From Acidobacteria bacterium RIFCSPLOWO2_12_FULL_68_19 (GTDB taxonomy: Bacteria; Acidobacteriota; Vicinamibacteria; Vicinamibacterales; UBA2999): a stretch of DNA of 64,000 nucleotides. Made by a program: the position numbers and the translations under genes. Positions 16,856-25,918 of the stretch are shown one piece after another (positions within the stretch are counted from its first letter, which is position 1; each line of letters starts with the position of its first letter). The notes below the pieces were generated by a model, which ran no database searches, was not told the origin of the DNA, and saw nothing but the letters and a program-made list of their open reading frames with translations. Where the stretch lies: contig MELF01000038.1 in the NCBI GenBank assembly GCA_001767525.1, positions 1 through 64,000 of the forward strand. The letters are read 5' to 3'.

Positions 16856-17394
16856 CGCACACGCTCCCACATGCGGAGTGTCACGCGCTCCTTGCCGTCC
16901 GGGCCCCTTGCCACGGTGTTCAGCGAGAGGCGGTCCTGGCTCACCTCGACGAAGCGGTGCATCCCGTTGCCGATGTTGCGCGGGTTGACGCTCCCTTCCA
17001 CGTGGTGCGTCACCGATTGATCGTCTTCGTTGACAGTGTAGTGGCCGAAGTAGGCCGTGTAGGAAGCGTAGGCCCGGGCCTGCTCTTGTTCGGTCATCGG
17101 CGCCGCACCGTTGCGCGGCGGGCGCACTTCGTCGCTGTTCATGATCTGGACGTACATCCGGCCCTGAGCGTCGTAGATGATGAAGCCCGCCGGCGTCCTG
17201 CCCCGCGGATACGTCGTCGGACCGCTGCCATCAACCACCCGCGTCTCGACGCCGGCCATCCGCCAGGTGCCGACAATCAGCGACGCGACCTGCCCCCGGG
17301 GCGCCTTCGGCGCTCCCTGGGCGAAACCGGGCGTCGCCATCACCAGGATCCCGAGCGCCAACGCGGCGCAGTGCCGTACACGCATGATGTTCAT
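16852..17394 (-). CDS. Secreted lipocalin-like domain protein
   Basis: The protein has 180 aa from ATG 17394 (an alternative Met is three residues later) with a signal peptide (~1-22, ending GFAQ). It carries the lipocalin-like pattern 'LIVGTWRMAGVETR...GFIIYDAQGRMYVQIMN', then 'YTAYFGHYTVNEDDQSVTHHVEGSVNP'. Proteins of this type fold as small beta-barrels; ligands are unknown. Its TAG stop lies in the edge of the MITE-like element, so the last residue or two may have been altered by insertion. Confidence 0.8.
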   Translation of the reverse strand: MNIMRVRHCAALALGILVMATPGFAQGAPKAPRGQVASLIVGTWRMAGVETRVVDGSGPTTYPRGRTPAGFIIYDAQGRMYVQIMNSDEVRPPRNGAAPMTEQEQARAYASYTAYFGHYTVNEDDQSVTHHVEGSVNPRNIGNGMHRFVEVSQDRLSLNTVARGPDGKERVTLRMWERVR

Positions 17395-17491
17395 CCCCCG
17401 CCGACCAGCGCCTGCACAGGAGCGCAGCAAGCGTACCCGGAACAGCCGGACGGCGTCCATCGGTTCTTGGAACACGTTGCGAAACGTGCTC

Positions 17492-18421
17492 TCAGCCTGT
17501 GCGGACTCGCTTCCGTGTCAGTCGAAGGGCGTCCCGACTGGACTGAAGAAGCTCCAGGACGGTCGAGGACTTCTCGTTGGCGCGCCAGACCATGCTGACC
17601 GAAATCCTGGAGCCGGGCTCCTTCAGCGGCACGACCGCGATGCCGTGCGACCCGTCGACCGAGAGGAACGAGTTGCGCACGATGTTCTCGGATACGAGGC
17701 AAATCCCCCGGCCGGAGGCAATCTGCAAGAGCGCCGCCTGCTGGAGAGGAAGCGCCGGCACCGTCATGGTCTTGGGCGCGATCTTGGCTGCGGCATAGAG
17801 CCCCAGCCACCGGTCGTAGGCCACCGGCGCGAGCTTGCGGTCGTGCAGGAGCAAGGTGTCGTGCGCGAGATCCTTCAGCCGGACGGCTTGGCGTGTCGCA
17901 AGACGGTGCCCCTGGGGCAGCAGCACGACGAGCCCCTCATCGAAGAGCGGCTCGCTCCACAGGCGCGAGGAATTCACCGGATCGCGTGAGATCCCCACGT
18001 CAATCCGACGGCGGCGCAGCGCGTCGGCCTGTTCGTGCGAGCTCAGATCAATGGTCTCGAGGGACACGTACGGAAACCGCGTCGCGTGATACGCACGCAC
18101 GCGATCGACCGCCTGCCACAGCCCTGGTCCGATGCCCACCTTCACGAGCCCGCCCCTTTCGTCCCCGATCGCCCGCGCGACGCCGAGGAACTCCTCGCCC
18201 GTGGCGACGAGATCCTGCGCCAGGCGCAGGAGCCGGTGGCCGGCGGCGGTCAACACGACGCGGGGGCGCGTCCGCTCGAAGAGCGCGACGCCGATTTCCT
18301 GCTCGAGCTGACGGATGTGCCGGCTGAGCGGCGGCTGCGAGACGTGCAGCCGCTCGGCGGCCCGCGTGAAGTGCAGCTCTTCGGCGACGGCGACGAACGC
18401 CCGCAGGTGGCGGAAATCCAC
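17492..18421 (-). CDS. LysR-family transcriptional regulator
   Basis: The protein has 309 aa. The N-terminal winged HTH (residues 1-60: 'LRAFVAVAEELHFTRAAERLHVSQPPLSRHIRQLEQEIGVALFER') and the C-terminal LysR effector domain are both complete. It is transcribed divergently from the TonB receptor cluster at 18578, which is the usual geometry for a LysR regulator and its target. The lipocalin-like gene follows 97 bp downstream on the same strand. The effector is unknown. Confidence 0.93.
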   Translation of the reverse strand: MDFRHLRAFVAVAEELHFTRAAERLHVSQPPLSRHIRQLEQEIGVALFERTRPRVVLTAAGHRLLRLAQDLVATGEEFLGVARAIGDERGGLVKVGIGPGLWQAVDRVRAYHATRFPYVSLETIDLSSHEQADALRRRRIDVGISRDPVNSSRLWSEPLFDEGLVVLLPQGHRLATRQAVRLKDLAHDTLLLHDRKLAPVAYDRWLGLYAAAKIAPKTMTVPALPLQQAALLQIASGRGICLVSENIVRNSFLSVDGSHGIAVVPLKEPGSRISVSMVWRANEKSSTVLELLQSSRDALRLTRKRVRTG

Positions 18422-18577
18422 GGGAGGTGATTATGCCAAATCGGTATCGACAGAGTCCCGAAATCGTATTGGACAAGCGGCGACGGCGGGCCGATGCTCG
18501 TGCGCGTCGCGCCGCAGCCAGGGCTCCGCGCACCGCTCCCGTCATGATTCGTCCCATCTTCATAAAGGAGCGGAACC
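18422..18577. promoter_or_regulatory. Divergent control region between the LysR gene and the TonB receptor cluster
   Basis: This 156-bp region between divergent genes contains two related half-sites, CCAAATCGGT (18437-18446) and the inverted ATCGTATTGG (18465-18474), forming an imperfect dyad. That would suit a LysR box, but spacing and contacts are guesses. A strong AGGAG lies about 10 bp before ATG 18578. Confidence 0.35.
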
Positions 18578-21500
18578 ATGACTGTCCGGCGATCGATGTC
18601 ACTCGTCGTCTGGGGTTTCCTGTTCCTGCCGGCCACGCTGTGGGCCCAGGCCGCCACCGGCAGCATTGCCGGGGTCGTTCGTGACACCTCCGGAGCGGTG
18701 CTGCCCGGAGTGACCGTCGAGGCCGCCAGTCCGGCCTTGATCGAAAAGGCGCGCGCCGCCGTGACCGACGCCGCGGGCGCGTACCGCCTGGTCGAACTGC
18801 GGCCGGGGACCTACACGGTCACCTTCAGCCTGCCCGGGTTTGCCACCGTGCGCCGTGAGGGGATCGAGCTGACCTCGTCGTTCACCGCGGCGGTGAACGC
18901 CGATCTGAAGGTCGGCGCCGTCGAGGAGACGGTCACCGTCACCGGTGAAAGTCCGGTCGTCGACCTCTCCAGCGCCCGCCAGCAGACGACCGTCTCGCGC
19001 GACGTGCTCGACGCGATCCCGACGACGAAGCGGCTCGGGCAGTACGCGTCCTTCATCCCGGGCGCCACCTACTACAACCCGACCTTCCAGGACTCGGGCG
19101 GCACGGCCGGTGAGGGTGGCGCGTTCGGCGTCCACGGCCAACGGGCGCGGGACCAGATCGTCAACATGGACGGGTTGAACCAGAACCTCTTCCTCCTCGA
19201 CGTCTACAGCTACAACTCCCAGGCGATTCAGGAAGTCGTGGTCGAGACGGGCGGCACCTCCGCCGAAGCAATGACGGGCGGCGTTCAGCTCAACATCGTC
19301 CCCAAGGAAGGGGGCAACAACTGGTCCGGAACCTTCAACGGCTCCTGGACCGGTCCGTCGCTGCAGAACGACAATCTCGACGACGAGCTGCGCGCGCGAG
19401 GTCTGCGGGCCGGCGCGTCGGTCAAACGATTCAGGGACAACGGCGGCTCCTTCGGAGGCCCCATCGCGCGGGACCGGCTCTGGTTCTACACGGCTCATCG
19501 GTACTGGGGCACCCAGAAGTACATCCAGGGCACCTACTACAACAAGAGTCCGAACAAGCTGTTCTGGGTGCCCGACCTCGACCGGCTCGCGTACACGAAC
19601 TGGTATTACCACGACAACAACGCGCGCCTGACGTGGCAGGCGACCCCGCGCAACAAGATTGCTGTCTTCTATTCCCACGAGGATTCCTGCAACTGCCCGG
19701 TCGGCTTGAGCGGGATCGGCGGCGCCAACGCGATCAAGGGATCGCCCGAATCGCGTCCCAAGCATCTGTTCAACCCGCTCATCAACGGGGTGGTCAGCTG
19801 GAACTCGCCGGTCACCAACAAGCTGCTCGTCGAGGGGACCTATTCCTTCCAGGCGCTGAACGTGCAGACCGAAGCGATGGAAGGGGTTTCGCGGAACGAT
19901 ATCGGGATTACCGACGTGGGGCTCGGCATCGAGTACGGCGGGCTCGCCGGCGGCGGCAATCCGGGCGGCAATACCTTCTACGGCACCTCCCAGCGCCGGG
20001 ACGTCAGGCGCTACACCGGCCGCGCCACCGTGTCCTACGTGACCGGGTCGCACACCTTCAAGAGCGGATTCATGATGCTCCGCTACAATACCGGCCGCGA
20101 AGGTGCCCACACCGACCCCGACGCGATTGCCGGTGGCCGCGCCTACGTCTTCCGCAACCAGGTGCCCATCCAGGTCCGGTTGTGGGCGGTGCCGTTCGAA
20201 ATCGTGGAGCACTGGAGGAGTGTCGGGGTGTACGCCCAGGACCAGTGGACGATCAGAAGACTCACCCTGAACATGGGGCTCCGGTATGACAGCTTCCTCG
20301 GGACGGTGCCCCCTCACCGCCTGCCGGCGGGCTACTTCGTCCCGGCGCGCGAGTTCCCGGCGGCCGACAACGTGCCGAACTACAAGAACCTCGACCCGCG
20401 GTTCAGCGCGACCTACGACCTGTTCGGCAACGGCAAGACCGCGCTCAAGGCCTCGCTCGGCCGGTACGTCCCCTGGGTGACCGCCACCATCGGCAATCCC
20501 CAGATAGGGCAACCCGCCTTTACCACCGTCACCTGGAACGACTCCTTCTTCGGCCCCGGCGACCCGCGCACGGGGAACTTCGCCCCCGACTGCGACCTGA
20601 GGAACGTGAGCGGCAGCGGCGAATGCGGACCGTGGGCCGACCGCGGCTTCGGTCAGGTCAGACTGGGGACCCGTTTCGACGAAGACGCGATCACCGGGTT
20701 CAACAAGCAGCATTACAACTGGCAGACCTCAGTGTCGCTGCAACAGGAGCTGCGGCCGGGGATGGCGCTCAACGTCGGCTACTTCCGTACCTCCTATGGG
20801 AACTTCCTGATCACCGACAACCTGGCGACCACCGCGGCCGACTACGATCCGTTCTGCGTCACACTGCCGGCAACCGATTCTCGCCTGCCCGGCGCGGGCC
20901 AGCAGCGGTGCGGCTTCTTCGACGTCAAGCCAAGCCTGTTCGGGCGCGTCGACAACTTCCGGACGCAGGCGTCGAACTACGGCCGCCGGAGCGAGGTCTA
21001 CAACGGCGTGGACGTGACGATGACGGCGCGGTTCGCCCAGGGCGGGCAATTCTCCGGGGGCCTCAGCGTGGGGCGCACGGTGGCCGACGCCTGCGACATT
21101 GCCGCGAAGATACCCGAAGCGCTGTTCGGAACCGACGTGGCGCTCGGCGGGGACAACCTCGGCCCGGGCACGCTCAACACGGGAGTGGCCGGCTCGTGGA
21201 GCTCCATGCTCGCCTGCAGGATCACGCCGCCCTGGTCGGCCGGCACGCAGGTGAAATTCCTGGTCGTGTACCCGCTGCCGTGGGACCTCCAGTTCAGCGC
21301 GATCTACCAGAATTTTCCCGGCGTGCCGATCACGGCGACCTGGGCGGTCAGTAACGGCATCGTCGGGTCGTCGCTTGGCCGCAACATCGCCGCGTGCGGC
21401 GCCACCTGCGTTCCGACGAGCAGCTTCGGCAACATCGAGTTGATCTCTCCCGGAGCGGCCTACGAAGATCGCCAGAACCAGGTGGACCTGCGATTCACGC

Positions 21501-21670
21501 GGCGCTTCAGGGTGGGGCGCGCCAGCGTGCGGCCGAGCCTCGATCTCTCGAACCTCTTTAACGCGGGCAACATCTACTCGGCCAACACCGGGTTCGGCTC
21601 GCAGTGGCTCGTCCCGTACGAGATCCAGGGCGGACGCCTGGCGCGAATCAACCTGGGGGTCGAGTTCTGA
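18578..21670 (+). CDS. Oar-like TonB-dependent receptor with N-terminal carboxypeptidase-regulatory domain
   Basis: The protein has 1030 aa. After a signal peptide (~1-25) comes a carboxypeptidase-regulatory-like domain (~28-105, 'GSIAGVVRDTSGAVLPGVTVEAASPALIEK'). A plug region follows (~115-240, with 'VNMDGLNQN' and 'IQEVVVETGGTSAEAMTGG'), then a large outer-membrane barrel ending in Phe. This architecture is strongly expanded in Acidobacteriota and imports large substrates. It lies 7 bp before P2 and is likely controlled by the divergent LysR gene. The substrate is unknown; the following secreted hydrolase and P2/P3 suggest a complex organic compound. Confidence 0.92.
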   Translation: MTVRRSMSLVVWGFLFLPATLWAQAATGSIAGVVRDTSGAVLPGVTVEAASPALIEKARAAVTDAAGAYRLVELRPGTYTVTFSLPGFATVRREGIELTSSFTAAVNADLKVGAVEETVTVTGESPVVDLSSARQQTTVSRDVLDAIPTTKRLGQYASFIPGATYYNPTFQDSGGTAGEGGAFGVHGQRARDQIVNMDGLNQNLFLLDVYSYNSQAIQEVVVETGGTSAEAMTGGVQLNIVPKEGGNNWSGTFNGSWTGPSLQNDNLDDELRARGLRAGASVKRFRDNGGSFGGPIARDRLWFYTAHRYWGTQKYIQGTYYNKSPNKLFWVPDLDRLAYTNWYYHDNNARLTWQATPRNKIAVFYSHEDSCNCPVGLSGIGGANAIKGSPESRPKHLFNPLINGVVSWNSPVTNKLLVEGTYSFQALNVQTEAMEGVSRNDIGITDVGLGIEYGGLAGGGNPGGNTFYGTSQRRDVRRYTGRATVSYVTGSHTFKSGFMMLRYNTGREGAHTDPDAIAGGRAYVFRNQVPIQVRLWAVPFEIVEHWRSVGVYAQDQWTIRRLTLNMGLRYDSFLGTVPPHRLPAGYFVPAREFPAADNVPNYKNLDPRFSATYDLFGNGKTALKASLGRYVPWVTATIGNPQIGQPAFTTVTWNDSFFGPGDPRTGNFAPDCDLRNVSGSGECGPWADRGFGQVRLGTRFDEDAITGFNKQHYNWQTSVSLQQELRPGMALNVGYFRTSYGNFLITDNLATTAADYDPFCVTLPATDSRLPGAGQQRCGFFDVKPSLFGRVDNFRTQASNYGRRSEVYNGVDVTMTARFAQGGQFSGGLSVGRTVADACDIAAKIPEALFGTDVALGGDNLGPGTLNTGVAGSWSSMLACRITPPWSAGTQVKFLVVYPLPWDLQFSAIYQNFPGVPITATWAVSNGIVGSSLGRNIAACGATCVPTSSFGNIELISPGAAYEDRQNQVDLRFTRRFRVGRASVRPSLDLSNLFNAGNIYSANTGFGSQWLVPYEIQGGRLARINLGVEF

Positions 21671-21677
21671 CCACGAG

Positions 21678-22493
21678 ATGACGCAGAATCAGTCGATGAG
21701 CGTCACCCGGCGGGCCGCCTCGGCTCTGGCGATCAGCGTCCTGGTCGCGTGTGCGCTGGCCTCGTCCGCGGCGGCGCAGTGGCTCACGGTGCCCCAGGCG
21801 TCGACGCCTCGCACGCCCGATGGACGACCGGACCTGGCGGCACCGACCCCACGAACCCCGGACGGCAAGCCGGACCTGTCGGGGATCTGGCAGCGGCCGC
21901 GCGGCCTTCCGGTCTCGTCGGTGGGACCCGACGGGATCGCCGCCGGCGTGGAGGTGCTGTTCCAACCGTGGGCCGAAGCCCTCTACAAGGCCCGCGGTGC
22001 GAGCGGCAGCAAGGGCACCCCGAGCGAGCGGTGCCTGCCGCACGGCATCACGAAGGCGGTGTCGGTGCCCGAACCGTTCAAGATCGTCCAGACGCCTGGG
22101 CTCGTGCTGATTCTTCTCGAGGAATTCAATCACCATCGCCAGATCTTCACCGACGCGCGCCCGGTGCCTGCGTCGCTGGCGCCGACCTGGTTCGGATTCT
22201 CGCGCGGCACCTGGGACGGCGACACGTTCGTGGTCGAGACGAGGGGGTTCGTCAACGACACGTGGCTCGACTTCCGCGGCCATCCGGCGACCGACGCGCT
22301 GCGTCTGGTCGAGCGGTACCGGCGTCGAGACTTCGGACATCTGGAGATTCAGTTCACCATCGACGATCCCAAGGCCTATCTCAAACCATGGGGCGTGACG
22401 CTCGCCTTCGATCTGCTGCCCGACACCGAGCTGATCGAGCACATCTGCGAGAACGAGCGGGATTCCACGCTGAACCTCATCGTGGGCAAGTAG
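21678..22493 (+). CDS. Secreted protein of the W(D/E)G(D/H/E)TLV family, paralogue P2
   Basis: The protein has 271 aa with a signal peptide ending ~residue 35 (SSAAAQW). The N-terminal 'TPRTPDGKPDLSGIWQ' pattern is followed by 'SERCLPHG', 'KIVQTPGLVLILLEEF...RQIFTDARP', 'GTWDGDTFVVETRGFVNDTWLDFRGHPATDALRLVERYRRRDFG', 'FTIDDPKAYLKPW' and 'ELIEHICENE'. These motifs are shared with P3, P4 and P5. Function is unknown. It follows the TonB receptor by 7 bp and overlaps nothing; P3 begins 5 bp later, so the three are surely co-transcribed. Confidence 0.8.
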   Translation: MTQNQSMSVTRRAASALAISVLVACALASSAAAQWLTVPQASTPRTPDGRPDLAAPTPRTPDGKPDLSGIWQRPRGLPVSSVGPDGIAAGVEVLFQPWAEALYKARGASGSKGTPSERCLPHGITKAVSVPEPFKIVQTPGLVLILLEEFNHHRQIFTDARPVPASLAPTWFGFSRGTWDGDTFVVETRGFVNDTWLDFRGHPATDALRLVERYRRRDFGHLEIQFTIDDPKAYLKPWGVTLAFDLLPDTELIEHICENERDSTLNLIVGK

Positions 22494-22498
22494 CGGCC

Positions 22499-23200
22499 AT
22501 GAGGAGCCTCTTCGCACGGTGGATGGCGGCGGCCGCGGCAGTCGCGCTCCTGACGTGCGGCGCGGCCGGCGCTCAGGAGTCGCGGTCGCCCCGGACGCCG
22601 AACGGCAGGGCCGATCTCTCTGGGATCTGGCGGAGCGCCAGCAACCGGTTCCTGAACGATCTCGCCGCCGGAGCGAGCGAGGTCGCTCTCACGCCGTGGG
22701 CCGCAGCGCTCTACAAGGAGCGCCTCGCCAGCAACGGCAAGGGCCGGCCCTCCGAGCGCTGTCTCCCTCGCGGCGTGCCAGGCGTGATGCTGGCACGGGA
22801 ACAGCCGTGGAAGATCGTGCAGACCCCGGGAGCGGTCATCATCCTCTTCCACGAATCGCTGCATTTCCGGCAGATCTTCACCGACGGACGAGCCTTTCCC
22901 GCCGACTCCGCGCCGAGCTGGTTCGGCTACTCCGTCGGCCGATGGGACGGTGAGACGCTGGTCGCCGAGACGGTCGGCCTCAACGAGGAGACATGGCTGG
23001 ACGAGCGAGGCCATCCGCACAGCGACGCGCTGCGTGTGACGGAGCGCTTTCGCCGCCCCACCCCCGGGGCCATGGACGTCGACATTACGATTGACGATCC
23101 CAAGGCCTACGCCAAGCCGTGGACCGTCACCGTACGGTTCGAGCGTGTCGCCGGCGACGCTCTCGGCGAGGAGGTCTGCGCCATCCGGCCTGCCGCGTAA
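22499..23200 (+). CDS. Secreted protein of the W(D/E)G(D/H/E)TLV family, paralogue P3
   Basis: The protein has 233 aa from ATG 22499 (a much longer open frame upstream is a shadow of P2). A signal peptide covers ~1-25. It is the shortest copy, keeping 'GRADLSGIWR', 'SERCLPRGVPG', 'KIVQTPGAVIILFHESLHFRQIFTDGR', 'WFGYSVGRWDGETLVAETVGLNEETWLDERGHPHSDALRVTERFRR' and 'ITIDDPKAYAKPW'. It lies 5 bp after P2, so P2 and P3 look like a tandem duplication inside one operon. Confidence 0.8.
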   Translation: MRSLFARWMAAAAAVALLTCGAAGAQESRSPRTPNGRADLSGIWRSASNRFLNDLAAGASEVALTPWAAALYKERLASNGKGRPSERCLPRGVPGVMLAREQPWKIVQTPGAVIILFHESLHFRQIFTDGRAFPADSAPSWFGYSVGRWDGETLVAETVGLNEETWLDERGHPHSDALRVTERFRRPTPGAMDVDITIDDPKAYAKPWTVTVRFERVAGDALGEEVCAIRPAA

Positions 23201-23299
23201 GCGTCACCGGAGACAACCCTGCGCGGCCGCGCACTTGCACGGCCAAGAGCCTGAGCGCAGAATTGGGCGTCGAATTCCTAGCGCGACGGGAGAGCCACG

Positions 23300-25351
23300 A
23301 TGCAGACAGACGTACTCCGGCCTCGAGCCCTGGGCACCGCGCTCCTGGCCGTTCTCATCGGCCTGCCGGCGGTCGCCGCCGCCCACATCACGCGGATTGT
23401 CATCGACCCTGCGCTGTCGCAGTCGCCCGTCTTCGAGGGGCGCGTCTTCGGACCGAACGGGAGCGTGGGTCCGTACGAGAAGCTCCGGGGCAAGGCGTAC
23501 GGCGAGCTCGACCCGAACGATCCGCGCAACGCGGTGATCACCGACCTGAAGCTGGCGCCGCAGAATACCCGAGGCATGGTCGAGTACTCGATGGATGTCT
23601 TCATCCTGAAGCCGATCGACGTGCGCAAGGGTAATCACAAGGTGATCCTCGATTTCAACAACCGGGGCGACATGCGGGTGTCGACGCTGAACGAGGCGCC
23701 CGGCACCAACAACCCGTCGGCCGCCGCGGACGCGGGCAACGGCTTCATCATGGACCTTGGCTACACCGTCGTCGCCAACGGGTGGGACATCGGCGCCACC
23801 GAGGGGCTGACCATCACGGTACCCGTCGCACGGAATCCCGACGGATCGAGCATCACCGGACCGTCCTACGAGTACATCGTCTTCGACAACCCGAAGAGCG
23901 TCCGTTACGGGCTGGCGTATCCGGCGGCGTCGCTCGACAAGTCGAGCGCGACACTGACCGTGCGGGAGCGGCTCGACGACGCGCCGGCCCCGGTGCCGGC
24001 GAGCGGCTGGGAGTACGCCGACGAGCGGACCATCCGCCTGCTTCCGGCGGGGACCCCGTTCAAGCAGAGTCACGTCTACGAGTTCACCTACACGGCCAGG
24101 GATCCCCTCGTGGCGGGCATCGGCCTCGCGGCGACGCGCGACTTCGTCTCGTTCCTGCGCCACGCGAAGGCCGACGAGTCGGGCCGGAGGAACCCGCTGG
24201 CGGGCGACGTGCGCTACACGTACAGCTTCTCCATCTCGCAGCCGACGCGAACGCTCAACGATTTCCTGCAGTTCGGCTTCAATCAGGACGAGCGGGGCGC
24301 GCGGGTGATCGACGGGATGCTGAAATGGGTGGGCGCCGGCAACGGCGTCCAGATCAACTACCGATTCGCGCAGCCCGGCCGGACCGAGCGCAACCGGCAG
24401 AACCACCTGTACCCGGAGGGCGTCTTTCCCTTCGCCTATCAGACGACCACCGATCACCTGAGCGGCAAGAGAGCCGGGAGGCTGGAGCGCTGCGCGGCCA
24501 CGAACACGTGCCCGAAGATCGTCAATGCGAACTCGTCGAATGAGTACTGGGTGAAGGCCGGGTCGCTCCTCCACACCGACTCGCGCGCGAACGATCTGCC
24601 GGATCCCGGGAACGTGCGCTTCTACCTGATGTCAGGGCTGTCGCACGGCGTCGGCAACGTCACGAGCCGGGGCAACTGCCAGCAGTTCCTGAATCCGACG
24701 AGCCCGTACCCGGCGCTCCGCGCGCTGCTCATGGCGCTGGACGACTGGGTCGTGAAGGGGACCGAGCCGCCGCCGAGCCGCGTGCCGCGGCGCTCCGACG
24801 GCACGGCGGTGATGGTGCAGCCGCGCCAGGGCCATCAGACCGGCGCCGTACCGAAGGAGACACTTGGCTGGCCGGCGATCCCCGGGGTGACCTACACCGG
24901 CGTGATCACGACGCGCTACCACCTCGATTTCGGACCGACGCTCGATCAGGGCATCGTCTCGCGCTATCCGCCGTCGCTCGAAGCGAGGCCGGCGTACCCG
25001 ATCTTCGTCTCCAAGGTGGATCAGGACGGCAACGAGGTGAGCGGCATTCGTCTGCCGCCGGTCGAGGCGCCGATTGCCACGACGACCGGGTGGGCGCTGC
25101 GACGCGAAGGCTTTGGCGTCAACGACGGCTGCGAGGCCAACGGCCAGCACATCGCGTTCGCCAGAACGAAGGCCGAGCGGTTGGCTGCGAGCGATCCACG
25201 GCTCTCCCTCGAGGAGCGCTATACGGATCACGCGGGCTACGTGGCTGCGGTGACGCGCGCCGCAGAACGACTCCATCAGCAGCGGCTGTTGCTGGCGGCC
25301 GACGTCCAGCGGTACGTGGAACAGGCGCTGGCGAGCGACGTGCTGCGGTGA
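23300..25351 (+). CDS. Secreted alpha/beta-hydrolase-domain protein (PF20091 type)
   Basis: The protein has 683 aa with a signal peptide (~1-28, ending VAAAH). The body matches the large 'alpha/beta hydrolase domain' proteins of PF20091: a long beta-rich front ('YEKLRGKAYGELDPNDPRNAVITDLKLAPQNTRGMVEY'), then a hydrolase-like core and a C-terminal region with 'VTYTGVITTRYHLDFGP' and 'YPIFVSKVDQDGNEVSGIRLP'. 'QFGFNQDE' takes the place where a nucleophile elbow is expected. I cannot place a Ser-Asp-His triad with confidence. It is 99 bp after P3 in the same direction. Confidence 0.8.
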   Translation: MQTDVLRPRALGTALLAVLIGLPAVAAAHITRIVIDPALSQSPVFEGRVFGPNGSVGPYEKLRGKAYGELDPNDPRNAVITDLKLAPQNTRGMVEYSMDVFILKPIDVRKGNHKVILDFNNRGDMRVSTLNEAPGTNNPSAAADAGNGFIMDLGYTVVANGWDIGATEGLTITVPVARNPDGSSITGPSYEYIVFDNPKSVRYGLAYPAASLDKSSATLTVRERLDDAPAPVPASGWEYADERTIRLLPAGTPFKQSHVYEFTYTARDPLVAGIGLAATRDFVSFLRHAKADESGRRNPLAGDVRYTYSFSISQPTRTLNDFLQFGFNQDERGARVIDGMLKWVGAGNGVQINYRFAQPGRTERNRQNHLYPEGVFPFAYQTTTDHLSGKRAGRLERCAATNTCPKIVNANSSNEYWVKAGSLLHTDSRANDLPDPGNVRFYLMSGLSHGVGNVTSRGNCQQFLNPTSPYPALRALLMALDDWVVKGTEPPPSRVPRRSDGTAVMVQPRQGHQTGAVPKETLGWPAIPGVTYTGVITTRYHLDFGPTLDQGIVSRYPPSLEARPAYPIFVSKVDQDGNEVSGIRLPPVEAPIATTTGWALRREGFGVNDGCEANGQHIAFARTKAERLAASDPRLSLEERYTDHAGYVAAVTRAAERLHQQRLLLAADVQRYVEQALASDVLR

Positions 25352-25373
25352 CCGAGCGCCGGGACGTCCGCTC

Positions 25374-25592
25374 CTACGCCAGTTGGGCGCGCCGGGGCGC
25401 GCGGCGCTTCGCTCGAACCGGCTTCGACGGCGCGGACGTCGAGGACCGCTCGAGCCGGACGAGCCGCGTGGCGAACGTGCGGCAGCCGTGCTCGTCGAAG
25501 TCGATGACGGTATGGTGATCGTTGCGGGCCGTGATGGTCCCGTGCCCGTACTGTGCTTGCGACACCCGGTCGCCCACCGAATAACCGAACAC
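25374..25592 (-). CDS. Small Tudor-like protein (PcrA/UvrD C-terminal-domain type)
   Basis: The protein has 72 aa. GTG 25592 is chosen because it follows GGAGGAGG by a proper gap and starts the conserved part; the longer open frame upstream has no family features. 'GYSVGDRVSQAQYGHGTI....NDHHTVIDFDEHGCRTFATRLVRLERS' matches the Tudor-like fold found at the C-terminus of PcrA/UvrD helicases, followed by a basic tail. It may bind RNA polymerase or nucleic acid. It stands alone, convergent with the hydrolase gene. Confidence 0.75.
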   Translation of the reverse strand: MFGYSVGDRVSQAQYGHGTITARNDHHTVIDFDEHGCRTFATRLVRLERSSTSAPSKPVRAKRRAPRRAQLA

Positions 25593-25836
25593 GTTACTTC
25601 CTCCTCCGCCTTGCGTTGGCTCGCCAGCGTTCGGCAGCGTGTTGCCCGTCGAGCTTCGATGAAGGCTGCCGCGGCGCTCCGTTTCACGCGCAAGAACGGT
25701 CGTCAGGAAGGCGGCCCCAGTCATTATATCCCGCAGCACGGGACCACGCGCGAGTACCTGGTCAATCGCCCCTTGGCGCCGCGACGACCGATGCCCTGCC
25801 TGCGCTGCGGCGGCATCCCGCCGGGCGGGCGTCGAG

Positions 25837-25842
25837 TATAAT
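25837..25842 (+). promoter_or_regulatory. Candidate -10 element (TATAAT) upstream of P4
   Basis: A perfect TATAAT lies 77 bp before the P4 start. No clear -35 is seen 17 bp upstream, so the assignment is tentative. Confidence 0.35.
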
Positions 25843-25918
25843 CGCGCCGACATCCACATCGTCGGTTTCGCGCATCCTTCGGGTTCGACTCCTCGGCCCC
25901 TCACGCAGGAGATGAGTC

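Noticed and set aside
16574-16870. Short ORFs inside the MITE-like element as genes
   Set aside because: Several frames on both strands are open, none has a family motif or RBS, and the boundaries match the inverted repeats, not genes.
18599-20713. 704-codon minus-strand open frame inside the TonB receptor gene
   Set aside because: It is antisense to a clear receptor and shows no family motif; long shadow frames are normal at this GC content.
25593-25904. Extension of the Tudor-like gene to a 176-aa protein
   Set aside because: The GTG at 25592 has a strong GGAGGAGG in front and begins the conserved domain; the upstream part is low in features.
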